DNA from: Deltaproteobacteria bacterium
GTDB taxonomy: Bacteria > Bdellovibrionota_B > Oligoflexia > Oligoflexales > Bog-1112
NCBI GenBank assembly: GCA_016186945.1
Contig: JACPKR010000038.1
Coordinates: 32,072 to 96,071, forward strand
DNA length: 64,000 nt
Reading direction: 5' to 3'
Both the position numbers and the translations under genes were made by a program. The notes below the pieces were generated by a model. That model was not told the DNA's origin, did not search any database, and was given only the letters and a program-made list of their open reading frames with translations. Each line of letters begins with the position of its first letter. The first letter of the stretch is position 1. This document shows positions 17,312 to 26,521 of this stretch, piece after piece.

Positions 17312-18469
17312 TTACGGTAACTTGGAACTTAAGACTAGGCTCATGGCCTGCCCGCCAAAACCAGCTGAATTGACCATGACCGTTCTTATGGCTTTTGACC
17401 TGCCTGACTCTAACCAAGGGGCCTGGGGGGGTAAACTCTGCCTTTCAAGGATAAGCATTGCCAGCTCAAGGCTCAAAGCACCCGAAGCGCCGAAACAGTG
17501 CCCCATCTTCCATTTATTGTTGATGAGGATAGGAGGATGAGAAAAAACACTTTCCAAACTCTTCAACTCCGCAAGGTCTCCTTCTACAGTTCCAGGGGTG
17601 TGAGTGATGACAAGGTCCACAGCATCCAAGCCAGCTTCTGCCAAAGCCATCCTCATGCTTTGTTTCAGTGCGACACCGTCCTTGCTCATTCCCGTGAGAG
17701 AGGGGGGAACTTCCTTCGCGTACCCTACGCCTTCCACGACAGCTTTGCTCTTCTCACTTGCTGCTTCCAGGCAAAAGCAGGCTGCTCCTTCTCCCAGAAC
17801 TAGCGAGTTCTCCCGTTTCGAAGGATCACCAGCCCGGCAAGGGAAGGGAGCGTCAAGCTTGCTATATAGATGTAGGGCTGACATTTGCGCGAAGGTAAAC
17901 GGTGTGAGAGGCGCCTCAGTTCCCCCGACCAGGAAGGCATCCAAGCGCCCAGACTCCAGCCAAGCGACACCATTCAGGAAAGCATGGAGAGCGGTCGAAC
18001 ACGTTGCCGAAAGTTCCACAGCAAATCCATCAACGGCCAGTGCATTCGCAACATTGCTGCTGAGATTGCCAAGGGTCGTCGTGGGCGAGCACGAGGGGGA
18101 CAGGGGAATGCCTGAAGCCAGGAACTGACCGAGGTATTGTTCCGTCAGGCGGCTTGCACCCCTTGCGGATCCTATACTTACCCCAAGTCGTATTTTTTCC
18201 TGCCAACCTGCATCCTTTCTTGCGTTCAGCGCCGCAAAGATCGCCATCTGAACAGAACGGTCGAGCTTGTGAAATTTCGAAATTTCCCGGCCCATGGTCA
18301 ACAATGCCGATTCAGCTTGTGGGGAAAGGCGAGCGAGACATTTTTCAAGGTCAGGGTCGTAGGAGATGAAGCTTCGGGGCGTATCGTAGGCAGCTTCGAT
18401 TTCCTCACGTGACCCACCTAGGGCAGAAATCGAACCGAAGCCTGTTATTCCTATTTTCAATTTGGACAT
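17312..18469 (-). CDS. Beta-ketoacyl-ACP synthase (FabF/KAS-like)
   Basis: Condensing enzyme of the thiolase fold, 385 residues. The active triad is complete: Cys157 in SATCSTALHAF, His290 in VITHTPGT and His324 in KWKMGHCFGASG. GVSIGSARG near residue 97 and SLVLGEGAACFCLE near 222 are also family-typical. Slightly shorter than housekeeping FabF (about 410) and not next to fabG, acpP or fabD, so a role in a specialised lipid or polyene pathway is as likely as bulk fatty-acid synthesis. It starts at the ATG at 18469. Confidence 0.85.
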   Translation of the reverse strand: MSKLKIGITGFGSISALGGSREEIEAAYDTPRSFISYDPDLEKCLARLSPQAESALLTMGREISKFHKLDRSVQMAIFAALNARKDAGWQEKIRLGVSIGSARGASRLTEQYLGQFLASGIPLSPSCSPTTTLGNLSSNVANALAVDGFAVELSATCSTALHAFLNGVAWLESGRLDAFLVGGTEAPLTPFTFAQMSALHLYSKLDAPFPCRAGDPSKRENSLVLGEGAACFCLEAASEKSKAVVEGVGYAKEVPPSLTGMSKDGVALKQSMRMALAEAGLDAVDLVITHTPGTVEGDLAELKSLESVFSHPPILINNKWKMGHCFGASGALSLELAMLILERQSLPPQAPWLESGRSKAIRTVMVNSAGFGGQAMSLVLSSKLP

Positions 18470-18508
18470 GAGATCGTCTTACCAGAATGTTGGAAGCTGA
18501 GGCAGTAC

Positions 18509-19000
18509 TCAGTCCTTTCGGAGTCTGAGTTTAAGCCAACTCTTTTGAGGGTCTTGTAGCAGCAGTTCGACTTGTCCAGCAAGCTCGTAGTCACCCTTTA
18601 TTTCTGTAGTGACAGTCTTTTGCTCATCCCACTTGTCTTTAGCATGAAACTCAGTGACGACGGAGTAATTGATTGTTTTACTGTCCACCAAAGCAAGGAT
18701 CTCATCAGTTGGTATTTTCACAACGACAGGGACCGTCTGCGCTTTTTTAGGCCCCAGCGCGAAGCCGCTAAACTGCACCGGCTTTGCTTGCACCGCACCC
18801 AAACTTAGCTTGGCAGTTCCGTCTGTAACGTCGATGCGTACGTCATCAATGTTTTTTATGTCTAACGCGACATCGAAAAGGGAGTATTCCGTATCAATAT
18901 CCGCTAGTTGGATCTCCGCAACTTTCACTTCAGGATCGTCGAAACCCTTGGCGCAGAACGCAAGGGGCAGGACGAGTGTAATATAGAGCAAACATTTCAT
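18509..19000 (-). CDS. Small lipoprotein with LEA2/WHy-like domain
   Basis: 163 residues. The signal sequence ends LPLAFC (Cys16); phenylalanine before the Cys is unusual for a lipobox, so lipidation is probable rather than certain. The remainder resembles the late-embryogenesis-abundant type 2 fold: VEVs of alternating strands such as VALDIKNIDDVRIDV, then LSLGAVQ and a VPVVVKIP strand. Such domains in bacteria are periplasmic and often stress-linked; the role here is unknown. It lies 40 bases upstream of the ketoacyl synthase on the same strand, so the two may be co-transcribed. Confidence 0.65.
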   Translation of the reverse strand: MKCLLYITLVLPLAFCAKGFDDPEVKVAEIQLADIDTEYSLFDVALDIKNIDDVRIDVTDGTAKLSLGAVQAKPVQFSGFALGPKKAQTVPVVVKIPTDEILALVDSKTINYSVVTEFHAKDKWDEQKTVTTEIKGDYELAGQVELLLQDPQKSWLKLRLRKD

Positions 19001-19065
19001 GACGATCTCGTTTCACCAAGCCAACTCACTTTTCGGCGGGAGATCCCCAATTCATAAGGAAAATG

Positions 19066-20148
19066 TTACAAAAGGCCTTCGCAGTTCTCACATATGACGT
19101 TCTCCACGTCCTTTCCGGAAATGTAATCTGTGAACCATCTTAGAAAGGGCTGGCCCTTGCTCTGTTCCGAGTAGAATCGGTCAAAAGGCAAAATGCAGTG
19201 TTCTTCACCGGGAGACACGAAATGTCTATAGTTCGAGTTTTGCGCCGCTAATTTGCTCACGGATGCTCTGAGTTTTTCCGACCAGAGAGCAGGGTCCCCG
19301 CCCATAAGCTCGTAGAAGAAAGTTTGAACTCCATCATTGATGGAAGAATATTGTGAAAAGCTCACATCGGGGTAAAAATGTCCCGCAATGCGATACCATT
19401 CGTCCAAATGTATTTTCGTCACGTCCACACGATCAGGGTCTACATCGGGAATCCATCGTGGCATGAAAGTTTTGAAATTCCAACGCGGGTCAACCATTTT
19501 TTGAAAGTCTTCAGTAATGACCCCGTTACCGCTGTCGGCAAATTGTACAAGGGACGAGTGAGGAAACATCTTGCGCACATGGGGTGTCCAGTAGATGGAA
19601 CCATACGCACCCGCACTGCAACCGGTTACAAGAATTCTCTCGGGATCTTGCACACGCTCATGCAACCAAGTCAGGACAGCCTGTGCGTTGATGGCTCCTC
19701 TGTGCCGCACGGTGAATGTAGAACCATCATCCTTCGTGTACGTCGCATCGTTGGCACCCCAATGGATATCTCCTGTGCAGTAAGGGATGACGACATGATG
19801 CCAGTCTTTCGTAGGGTTTCGCTCATCCGTCTTGTCATAGAGTCCCTGCAACCCTTCTCTTTGAACCCTATCTCTCAATTCGTCCACTGTTTCAGTAAAG
19901 GTAGGAGAATCAGGTGAACATGTATCCTTGTTCCAACAGGCACCACCCCCAATGAAATCGACGACAACTTTGTTGACGGACCCGGAGTGTACAAAAAATG
20001 AAAATTCATCACCTCGTGCGCAGACGGTGTCCCCTCCCGGTTTTACTTCGCTCCACCCTACAGGAAACTCTGAAACCTTTTCAGCGCCGATCAATAGCTT
20101 GGGACTCAAGAAAAAATAAAGCACGGCACAACGAAGCACTGTTCTCAT
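19066..20148 (-). CDS. Pectinacetylesterase/Notum-family secreted esterase
   Basis: 360-residue serine esterase with an N-terminal signal peptide (1-22). Family hallmarks are DFIGGGACWNKDTC at 64-77, IPYCTGDIHWGAND at 121-134 and the nucleophile elbow GCSAGAYGS at 176-184 (Ser178). VQFADSGNGV contains the likely catalytic Asp, and a late SPGEEHCIL would hold the His. In plants these enzymes deacetylate pectin and animal Notum removes palmitoleate; the bacterial substrate is unknown. GGAGTG lies upstream of the ATG at 20148. Confidence 0.83.
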   Translation of the reverse strand: MRTVLRCAVLYFFLSPKLLIGAEKVSEFPVGWSEVKPGGDTVCARGDEFSFFVHSGSVNKVVVDFIGGGACWNKDTCSPDSPTFTETVDELRDRVQREGLQGLYDKTDERNPTKDWHHVVIPYCTGDIHWGANDATYTKDDGSTFTVRHRGAINAQAVLTWLHERVQDPERILVTGCSAGAYGSIYWTPHVRKMFPHSSLVQFADSGNGVITEDFQKMVDPRWNFKTFMPRWIPDVDPDRVDVTKIHLDEWYRIAGHFYPDVSFSQYSSINDGVQTFFYELMGGDPALWSEKLRASVSKLAAQNSNYRHFVSPGEEHCILPFDRFYSEQSKGQPFLRWFTDYISGKDVENVICENCEGLL

Positions 20149-20209
20149 ACATCACACTCCACGAAAAATTGTTTTTGAAATTTGGAATTGATTATAGGGA
20201 AAAAAATCG

Positions 20210-20263
20210 TTTGGGGCAAGGAGGAGGTTTGGAGGAAACTGCGCAGCTGGTTCCTCCAAGAAA
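20210..20263 (+). repeat. Dispersed hairpin element, core
   Basis: TTGGGGCAAGGAGGAGG followed by the complete hairpin up to TTCCTCCAAG. It lies between two minus-strand genes, next to the gspC-like stop at 20269. Confidence 0.85.
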
Positions 20264-20268
20264 CTGAC

Positions 20269-21006
20269 TCACTTAATATCCAAACTCATGGGAAGTCGCT
20301 GGCCCGAACGTTCAATCTCGACGTCCACTTTATCCGCAGTTTTAAGGGAGTTTAAAATACGGATTGTCGCCTGAACATTAGTGAGTTCTTCACCGTTGAT
20401 GGACTTGATGATGTCACCATTGACGAGTCCTGACTTTTGAAAGATGCTGTTTTGCTCGATTTCCCAAAGTTGGAAACCTATGACATTTCCGTTTGCGTCC
20501 ACGACAACTTCATGAGCGGCTTCCATCATGATCGTGGGAAGATCCTTAATGACTTTTTTTCTAAATTCCTCACTGATGGTAATCTTACCCTTATCCCTTT
20601 CAAACCCTTCCTCTTTATACGTGCCTGAAAATCCTACGGGGGCTAGCTTCCTTTCGACTGGTCGGGCCGCTACAGGAACGAATCCTTCCTTGTAATACCT
20701 GCGGATCTCCTGATTGAGCAGAAGATCGACGGCGTTTTCATGGATGGCAAACAAGATATAGTCCTTTTCAAGAGAAAGCGTATTGCCTGCTTTGAGCGCC
20801 TGCGTTTTGCTCGTCTTCATATTTTTGACGAGGACTGTAGAATTGTTAGGTTTAGCGCGATCGACAATGACGCCGAGAATTTCCAGTTGAAGGGACGACG
20901 CGGAGAGGTGTTCCAATATCTGTTGAGAGGCGAGATGCAAAGGAACTATGATCAATCCGAGAAGAAACGACACGCTGAATTGGTGAAACGCTTTCAATGT
21001 TGGCAT
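20269..21006 (-). CDS. GspC-like type II secretion protein with PDZ domain
   Basis: 245 residues: a membrane anchor (about 7-27), then a GspC homology-region-like segment (LQLEILGVIVD...SKTQALKAGNTL), an unstructured linker, and a C-terminal PDZ-type domain (IFQKSGLVNGDIIKSINGEE). GspC links the outer-membrane secretin to the inner-membrane platform of type II secretion. No other gsp gene is in the window, so it could be an orphan or part of a dispersed system. The ATG at 21006 has AAGGA seven bases upstream; a longer frame to 21144 is not supported. Divergent from the LOG gene. Confidence 0.75.
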   Translation of the reverse strand: MPTLKAFHQFSVSFLLGLIIVPLHLASQQILEHLSASSLQLEILGVIVDRAKPNNSTVLVKNMKTSKTQALKAGNTLSLEKDYILFAIHENAVDLLLNQEIRRYYKEGFVPVAARPVERKLAPVGFSGTYKEEGFERDKGKITISEEFRKKVIKDLPTIMMEAAHEVVVDANGNVIGFQLWEIEQNSIFQKSGLVNGDIIKSINGEELTNVQATIRILNSLKTADKVDVEIERSGQRLPMSLDIK

Positions 21007-21103
21007 ATTCCCATCCTTTGTCAGAATATCGGTGTTTCTACTCTCTTTTTTAAGTAAAGTTGCTGCCTCAGATTTCCAAAAGCAGCAGAAAGGGAAGTTA
21101 TCC

Positions 21104-21805
21104 ATGACCATTACAAGAAAGGAGATCCGCAAGTTCCTGAACAAGAAAATTGCTCATCTGAACGACATCATTGCGGATATTGACATCCTCTTGAGCAAGC
21201 TGGAGACGGAATTCTATCGTGTCGCCATCTTTGGTTCTGCTCGCATAGGGCCGGATTCCCCTATTTATAAGGATGCCTACGAGTTGGCGTATCAACTTGC
21301 TATGCGCGGCGTTGACATTGTGACGGGTGGCGGACCTGGCCTTATGGATGCTGCCAATAAGGGGGCGAAAGAAGGTGGGCAGCACTCTCGCTCCATCGGC
21401 CTTCCCATCGCCCTTCCCTTCGAAGTAGGTACGAACGCCCACTTGGATGTAAAGCGCGAGCACAGACGCTTCTCCTCCCGTCTCGATGAATTCATGAGGA
21501 TCAGTCACGCTGTGGTCGTGACCCCTGGGGGGATCGGAACTCTGCTCGAATTCATCTACACATGGCAGCTAATGCAGGTAAAACATATACCTGCACGACC
21601 CATTTTGCTCCTCGGGGGCGATAAAATGTGGCCCGATTTTCTGCACTGGATGAAGAAGTGGTCACTGGCACAAAAACTGATGAATAAGGAGGATTTTACG
21701 AATATTTCATTTTGTAAGTCGATTCAGGATGTTATAATGAAGCTAGAACCCGACATAAAACGGTTTCAAAGCCAGGCAAAAAAAACTGAGGAAACCATAA
21801 CTTAG
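21104..21805 (+). CDS. LOG-family nucleotide phosphoribohydrolase
   Basis: 233 residues of the lysine-decarboxylase-like/LOG fold. Signature GGGPGLMDAANKGA at 75-88 and PGGIGTLLEF at 141-150 contain the nucleotide-binding and catalytic Arg/Glu region. Characterised members release free base from AMP-type nucleotides (cytokinin activation in plants, PpnN in E. coli). The predicted N-terminal helices are longer than in minimal LOG proteins. The ATG at 21104 is chosen for the AAGGGAAG seven bases upstream; a GTG at 21032 would be longer. The next gene starts 29 bases downstream. Confidence 0.85.
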   Translation: MTITRKEIRKFLNKKIAHLNDIIADIDILLSKLETEFYRVAIFGSARIGPDSPIYKDAYELAYQLAMRGVDIVTGGGPGLMDAANKGAKEGGQHSRSIGLPIALPFEVGTNAHLDVKREHRRFSSRLDEFMRISHAVVVTPGGIGTLLEFIYTWQLMQVKHIPARPILLLGGDKMWPDFLHWMKKWSLAQKLMNKEDFTNISFCKSIQDVIMKLEPDIKRFQSQAKKTEETIT

Positions 21806-21834
21806 TCTTGAGGAGTGGGTTTGGGAAGGTCATC

Positions 21835-22875
21835 ATGAAACACAGAATTGAATTGCGCTTCTTGGCTTCGTTTGGGTTTCTCGTTGCAAGCTTGACCTTT
21901 ATTTTTGTGACCTTGCTTTCCCAAAAACCGTCTGGTTCCTTTCGTGATCCCATCGAAACAGTGGAAAAAAAGCCGGAGAGAAAGAAAGAAGTTCCATCGA
22001 TTAAAGAAGCTGCTCCTCTGAAAGAAGAACCTGCCAACATCGAACTTGCCGATACCTTCTCCATTGGGCAAAAACAAGCTGAGCAAAATAGAACGTATGC
22101 AAGTAACTCTGCTAGCGCTCGTCCCCAGGACCAACCAACCCTTTCCTTTTCTGACGCTGAGGAGATGTTGAACCAGGCAACGGAGCTGATCAACAAAGGC
22201 TCGCCGTTGGAAGCCAAGCGCCTCCTTGAACAAATTGTGAAAGACCACCCCGACCACGACGCTGCCATCACCGAGCTGGCTCTTATACATCTGCTCGATT
22301 TGAAAGACCCAGCGACCGCTCAAGGTTTGCTAGAGAAAGCCGCCGGCATTAATCCAGACAATCGCATCGCTCTGGGTGAGCTTGTAGAGATTTATAGCGA
22401 GGTCGACCAAGGAAAGGGGTTCACGTTCCTACGTAACTTGCAGGAGCAAAACCCCTATAACCCAAATGTTGCGCAAGCGCTCGGCCAGCTATTTCTCGAA
22501 GATCAACCAGCAGCCGCAGCTCCGTATCTCGAATCTGCCGTGCGCAACGGTAACACCAGTGCCCTACCCGAACTTGCGGAAGCGTATACTGCTGCGGGAA
22601 ATTACCCGAAAGCCATTGAAGTCAGACAGAGAGAAGAAGACCTGGCGCGTGAAAAATTTGAGGCGGGAGGCAACGAATTTGACAAAGAACACCGAATTAC
22701 CAGCGCCATGAATGTAATCTCGCTTCACCTGGAAATGGGTAATAAAAAACAGGCAGAAGAAAAACTTGCCGAACTAAAAGCGATCGTGGCGAACGACAGG
22801 GAATACCTTTCCATCCTCGATCATTTCAACATGAGTCAACGTAGTAACGAACGCCCCGTTGATGAACGCTTCTAA
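21835..22875 (+). CDS. Membrane-anchored TPR-repeat protein
   Basis: 346 residues: an N-terminal membrane segment (about 8-28), a Lys/Glu/Pro-rich linker (about 40-75), then tetratricopeptide-type helical repeats from about residue 105 (for example NQATELINKGSPLEAKRLLE and the following units). It would face the periplasm as a scaffold. No catalytic motif was seen. The ATG at 21835 follows GGGAAGG; a TTG at 21808 is less likely. Its end overlaps the start of the 2H phosphodiesterase gene by 14 bases. Confidence 0.75.
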   Translation: MKHRIELRFLASFGFLVASLTFIFVTLLSQKPSGSFRDPIETVEKKPERKKEVPSIKEAAPLKEEPANIELADTFSIGQKQAEQNRTYASNSASARPQDQPTLSFSDAEEMLNQATELINKGSPLEAKRLLEQIVKDHPDHDAAITELALIHLLDLKDPATAQGLLEKAAGINPDNRIALGELVEIYSEVDQGKGFTFLRNLQEQNPYNPNVAQALGQLFLEDQPAAAAPYLESAVRNGNTSALPELAEAYTAAGNYPKAIEVRQREEDLAREKFEAGGNEFDKEHRITSAMNVISLHLEMGNKKQAEEKLAELKAIVANDREYLSILDHFNMSQRSNERPVDERF

Positions 22876-23365
22876 GGCACATTCCCAAAAACGAGTGTTC
22901 TTCGGTTTCAAAGTAATTACTGATTGGCCGACTGAGTTACCGAGGGGACGCCTAGTTCCAGAAGCCTGTCGACACGTGACCTTTGCCTTCCTGGGCGAGG
23001 TAGCATGGGAAAAACTCAAACCGCAGCTTAACGATATTCCCTTACCACCAAGCTCCACCTCGTCAGCAAGATTTACAGGTACGCTCTTCCTTCCCCCTGA
23101 TCGCCCTCGTGTGGTCGCATGGGAACTTCAATTCTCCGACGCGCGTATCCTGAGTTACCAGCAACGACTTTCCCTAACTTTGCAAGGCTTAGGTTACGAA
23201 CGGGAGGAACGCCCCTTTCTCCCTCACATGACCATTGCTCGCGCGCCGTTTGTTCCGGAAGAGTGGGCGGCGTTCCCCTTACCCGAAAAGGTCGTAAAAC
23301 TGGAAGGCCTCCACCTCTTCGAAAGTCTGGGTAACATGCAATACCAATCCCTCTGGCACACCTAG
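22862..23365 (+). CDS. thpR: RNA 2',3'-cyclic phosphodiesterase (2H family)
   Basis: 167 residues of the 2H phosphoesterase superfamily, also annotated as 2'-5' RNA ligase. Two catalytic HxT/S-type motifs are present: HVTF at 38-41 and HMTI at 122-125, each in the correct context (RHVTFAFLG; LPHMTIARAPF). It opens 2',3'-cyclic phosphate ends of RNA. The ATG at 22862 lies within the end of the TPR gene, so translation is coupled. Confidence 0.82.
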   Translation: MNASKAHSQKRVFFGFKVITDWPTELPRGRLVPEACRHVTFAFLGEVAWEKLKPQLNDIPLPPSSTSSARFTGTLFLPPDRPRVVAWELQFSDARILSYQQRLSLTLQGLGYEREERPFLPHMTIARAPFVPEEWAAFPLPEKVVKLEGLHLFESLGNMQYQSLWHT

Positions 23366-23439
23366 ACTCACGGTGCCCGCTGCTTGTAGCAAGTCACGGT
23401 GGTATAATGTTAAAAACAACTTCAAAGAAAGGTTTTGGC

Positions 23440-24711
23440 ATGACGACGTATTGTGCAAGATTAATTGCATCGTTTGTTCTCCTTTACTCAGCTTCCTTGC
23501 TGGCTACAAACGGAGCAAACCTTATCAGTTCCACCACAGCAAGTCGGGGGATGGGAGGAACGGGCGTAGCGCATTTCCATGATGAAAGAACTGCGGCCAT
23601 TATGAGTCCTTCCCTGCTTTCAAAGTCCATGCTCCCAGACGGAGGGTGGAACTTCGGTCTTGATCTGACGTATCTGAACGGGAACGTCAGGTCTGATGTT
23701 CGCAACTATACCGACACGGTTTCCAGTGGGGAGAAGGAGAGTAAGCACAGGCCTGGGTACATTCCGGCGATCGCTGCCGTTAACCGGGTAAATGAGCACC
23801 TTGTGTGGGGTTTCGTTTACTACGGAGCTGCTGGTTCTATGGTGGACTACAAGGATGAAGTGACTCACAGCAAGCTTAAGGTCGAATACGGAATGGCGCG
23901 CCTCGGTGTAGCCGCGAGTTACAGACAAGAAAAATTCAGCTTCGGTCTGGCCCCTCTCTATAACATGGGAAATTTTGCCATCAATACGAGAGAGGCAAGC
24001 GGTGAACAGTCTTCGCGCAAACCCGACACTCAAGGTGCGTTTGGAATTCAGGTGGGGGCATCGTTGTTTCTCCTGGACGAGTTGACCGTCTCGTTAACCT
24101 ACTTGAGTCCAGCAAAGTTCAAATATAAAGGGGTTGTAGATCTCGATGCCTACACGCTTACAGAAGCTGATGGTAAGCTTGATGACCTTTCCCTAGACCA
24201 ACCCACGGAACTTGCGTTTGGGCTAAGCTGGTTGCCCATAACTGACCTTGGCCTCGCCTTGGATTTCAGAAGCTTAGACTGGGCAGCTACGGAAGGCTTC
24301 GGAGATATCGGCTGGAAGCGTCAACTTGTCATCGCCCTCGGAGGCAAGTACAGAATCGATGCCTTCACTCTGCGAGCTGGGGTGAACATGGCCAATGGTC
24401 CTATTGAAGATGTCTCGGGCGAAGTCGGTTTGGAAACAAGCGATGTCAGTGGGAAGGCGCTCACCAAAGCGGGGATCAGTGGTCTCAACGCAGTCGGCTT
24501 CCCTGCTATCAGTGAGACGCATTACACACTTGGCCTTGGTCACATGGTGAACGAACAATTTTCCTGGGATCTCGCCTTTATGATGAGTCCTAAGGCTAGC
24601 CTTGAGCGAAGCGGCACGGTTACCAGCCCAGCAGGATCGGCTCCTTACTCCTTAAAAACGTCAGTCTCTCAATACGCCTTTTCCGCAGGGGTGAGTTATA
24701 ATCTTTGGTAG
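23440..24711 (+). CDS. FadL/OmpP1-family outer-membrane transport protein
   Basis: 423 residues with a signal peptide, then a long beta-barrel pattern of alternating aromatic and glycine residues ending in an aromatic terminal strand (SAGVSYNLW). The N-terminal region after the signal contains NLISSTTASRGMGGTGVAH, typical of FadL where the hatch region starts. FadL proteins pass long-chain fatty acids or hydrocarbons through the outer membrane; together with AlkB in this window that could mean hydrocarbon uptake (inference). GAAAGG lies seven bases before ATG 23440; ATG 23407 is an alternative. The stop codon touches a repeat element. Confidence 0.85.
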   Translation: MTTYCARLIASFVLLYSASLLATNGANLISSTTASRGMGGTGVAHFHDERTAAIMSPSLLSKSMLPDGGWNFGLDLTYLNGNVRSDVRNYTDTVSSGEKESKHRPGYIPAIAAVNRVNEHLVWGFVYYGAAGSMVDYKDEVTHSKLKVEYGMARLGVAASYRQEKFSFGLAPLYNMGNFAINTREASGEQSSRKPDTQGAFGIQVGASLFLLDELTVSLTYLSPAKFKYKGVVDLDAYTLTEADGKLDDLSLDQPTELAFGLSWLPITDLGLALDFRSLDWAATEGFGDIGWKRQLVIALGGKYRIDAFTLRAGVNMANGPIEDVSGEVGLETSDVSGKALTKAGISGLNAVGFPAISETHYTLGLGHMVNEQFSWDLAFMMSPKASLERSGTVTSPAGSAPYSLKTSVSQYAFSAGVSYNLW

Positions 24712-24758
24712 CAAGGAGGAGGTTTGGAGGAAACTGCGCAGCTGGTTCCTCCAAGAAA
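24711..24758 (+). repeat. Dispersed hairpin element, core between convergent stops
   Basis: GCAAGGAGGAGG and the complete hairpin. It begins on the last base of the fadL-like stop and ends at the stop of the convergent gene at 24759, as though it serves both as a terminator. Confidence 0.85.
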
Positions 24759-25790
24759 TCACTTGCTGTCACTCGAAAGTAGATGAAGGTTGGGAGCGTG
24801 TTCGGATTTTCGATCTTGCGCAACGAGGAAGCGGTGGCCAGGGAGAACCACAAACGCTTCGGCACCGCTTATATTCTTAGGCAATCCCCAAGTGTTGACA
24901 AAAGTCATTTTGTTCTGATCGAGGGAAAGTTCACCAATTTGAGCAATCATCCTGCATTTCTGACTTAGGATGTACAGATTGCCTTCACTATCTGCAGAGA
25001 CCTCGCTTAAATCACAGGGACGGAAGTCTGCGGGAAGTTTCCAGTAATGCAACGGTACGTATGACGTGTGGGACGTATTGAGTGGAAATGTGTCCTTGCT
25101 CCTTATTAACGAACTTATCTGATAACCTTCCGCTGGGTCATCTGCCGGGCCGAATTCAATCATCGCTGCTTTCTCTCGTTCCTTCGCAACCATAATGTGA
25201 CCGTTTTTGAGTAGAACCATACCTTCTCCCAAGGCATTTTCCTTGAGGTCACGCCGATTCCTTGTCAGCTCGAAGTGTTCCAGGTTGATCACTCCTTCGA
25301 CTTCTGTGCTGTCCCTGCGGATGACGACGATTGAGGCAAACTGCTCATGAAGGAGGTATATTCTCCCGGAGGCATCGCTTTTTATAGCTTCCCACTGACT
25401 TGTCATACTTTTCTTGAGCTTGTGACAGTCGGGAATGCGGTCACTGTGACAAATAGCAAAGTAATCAACGATCGAGTCGGTGTAGTCGATGACCTCGGAG
25501 TTTTCCACGAGTCTGCTTGTAAGATTGAAGTGGGTGAAAAGAACTTGGGCGTATCTGTCTCCTACCGCTAAGAGTTCGAAGGTATCGTTTTTCAGAGGAC
25601 GAGCGTCCAGCCCGGATATTTCTCGCAGGGGAAGGTAGAACGTCTGGTCAATCTGTAGCTCGTTTGCCCCCGAAGCGTAATTTTCAAACGTTCCACTCAC
25701 AAAGGACGTGAGGTAAAGGATGACCGAAAAATAGCCCGCCATCATTATGATTCTTATAGGTCTGCGTCTTAACGCTGCTGCACTTACCAT
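24759..25790 (-). CDS. Membrane-anchored beta-propeller-like protein (SdiA-regulated-type)
   Basis: 343 residues with an N-terminal membrane segment (about 10-33) followed by repeating blades of the kind found in SdiA-regulated/phytase-esterase-like propellers, for example REISGLDARPLKNDTFELLAVGD cut into strand pairs, LGEGMVLLKNGHIMVAKE and SEVSADSEGNLYILSQ. It would face the periplasm. Third gene of the operon with the DUF4956 and VTC-domain genes (eight-base gap). GAGGTGG stands just upstream of the ATG. Assignment to the propeller family is by pattern only. Confidence 0.62.
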   Translation of the reverse strand: MVSAAALRRRPIRIIMMAGYFSVILYLTSFVSGTFENYASGANELQIDQTFYLPLREISGLDARPLKNDTFELLAVGDRYAQVLFTHFNLTSRLVENSEVIDYTDSIVDYFAICHSDRIPDCHKLKKSMTSQWEAIKSDASGRIYLLHEQFASIVVIRRDSTEVEGVINLEHFELTRNRRDLKENALGEGMVLLKNGHIMVAKEREKAAMIEFGPADDPAEGYQISSLIRSKDTFPLNTSHTSYVPLHYWKLPADFRPCDLSEVSADSEGNLYILSQKCRMIAQIGELSLDQNKMTFVNTWGLPKNISGAEAFVVLPGHRFLVAQDRKSEHAPNLHLLSSDSK

Positions 25791-25798
25791 TTTCCACC

Positions 25799-26503
25799 TC
25801 AGGAGCCAAGTCGACCGTTAGGATAGAACACGTTAATACTTGAGCCTTTATCCATTTCCTCCAATCGATGGGTCAAATCACTCAAATGGACTTGTCGCAA
25901 ATTAGCTATATTGAATACGAACGAGGTGATCCCGTCGTAAGTTCGGGAACTCACGAACTCGAAACTTCGACACCTGGCTTTGCGAATTTCCGACTCCAGA
26001 TCGGTCAACCTCGTGTCCATCTTTGTATTAAAGGTCAGGACGGCGAAATTTTTCCCGCTAAGAGAAGCAGGTCGAAAAAAGTTCCTTGTGAGTGAGTAAA
26101 TAAGGAAGATAAGGATAAGCCCCGCTCCTATCAACGGTTTTACAATCGCCGTCGACACCGAGCAGGCAAGGGCAATAACAATAAAGGCAACGTCCTCCGC
26201 TCGCTTCACGGGAGAGCGGAAGCGCACGAACGAGAGGGTTCCTAACAATCCGACGGAAAGAGGCAGACTGAACTGTATCACCCAAAAAATCGTCATCAAG
26301 GCTGGGGTTAACAGGATCAGACTTCGGGAAAGACTGGCATCCACCGGTTCGTTTTCCCTGTAGTAGACATTGTAAAGCTGATGCAACATCACCCCGTAAA
26401 TCAGTGCCACCGTTAGCATGATGACGAAAGTCCACGACTGCGGAGAACTTAGATCCAAATCCTGTACGTCCGCCACTCCCATGAGCTGGTAAAAGTAATC
26501 CAT
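25799..26503 (-). CDS. DUF4956 membrane protein
   Basis: 234 residues with an N-terminal set of about four membrane segments. The family stretch LLGTLSFVRFRSPVKRAED and following AFIVIALACSVST identify DUF4956, which is regularly found beside VTC-domain polyphosphate polymerases. A soluble C-terminal domain follows (about 140-234). Its molecular role is not established. The ATG at 26503 has GGAAGGGGG five bases upstream. It is the middle gene of the operon and starts 18 bases after the VTC gene. Confidence 0.82.
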   Translation of the reverse strand: MDYFYQLMGVADVQDLDLSSPQSWTFVIMLTVALIYGVMLHQLYNVYYRENEPVDASLSRSLILLTPALMTIFWVIQFSLPLSVGLLGTLSFVRFRSPVKRAEDVAFIVIALACSVSTAIVKPLIGAGLILIFLIYSLTRNFFRPASLSGKNFAVLTFNTKMDTRLTDLESEIRKARCRSFEFVSSRTYDGITSFVFNIANLRQVHLSDLTHRLEEMDKGSSINVFYPNGRLGS

Positions 26504-26521
26504 CACAACCCCCTTCCACAA

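Noticed and set aside
17604-18128. 174-residue frame opposite the ketoacyl synthase
   Set aside because: Antisense to an intact enzyme with complete catalytic residues.
21732-22323. Frames of 173-179 residues antisense to the TPR gene
   Set aside because: Low-complexity composition caused by the Lys/Glu-rich linker on the other strand.
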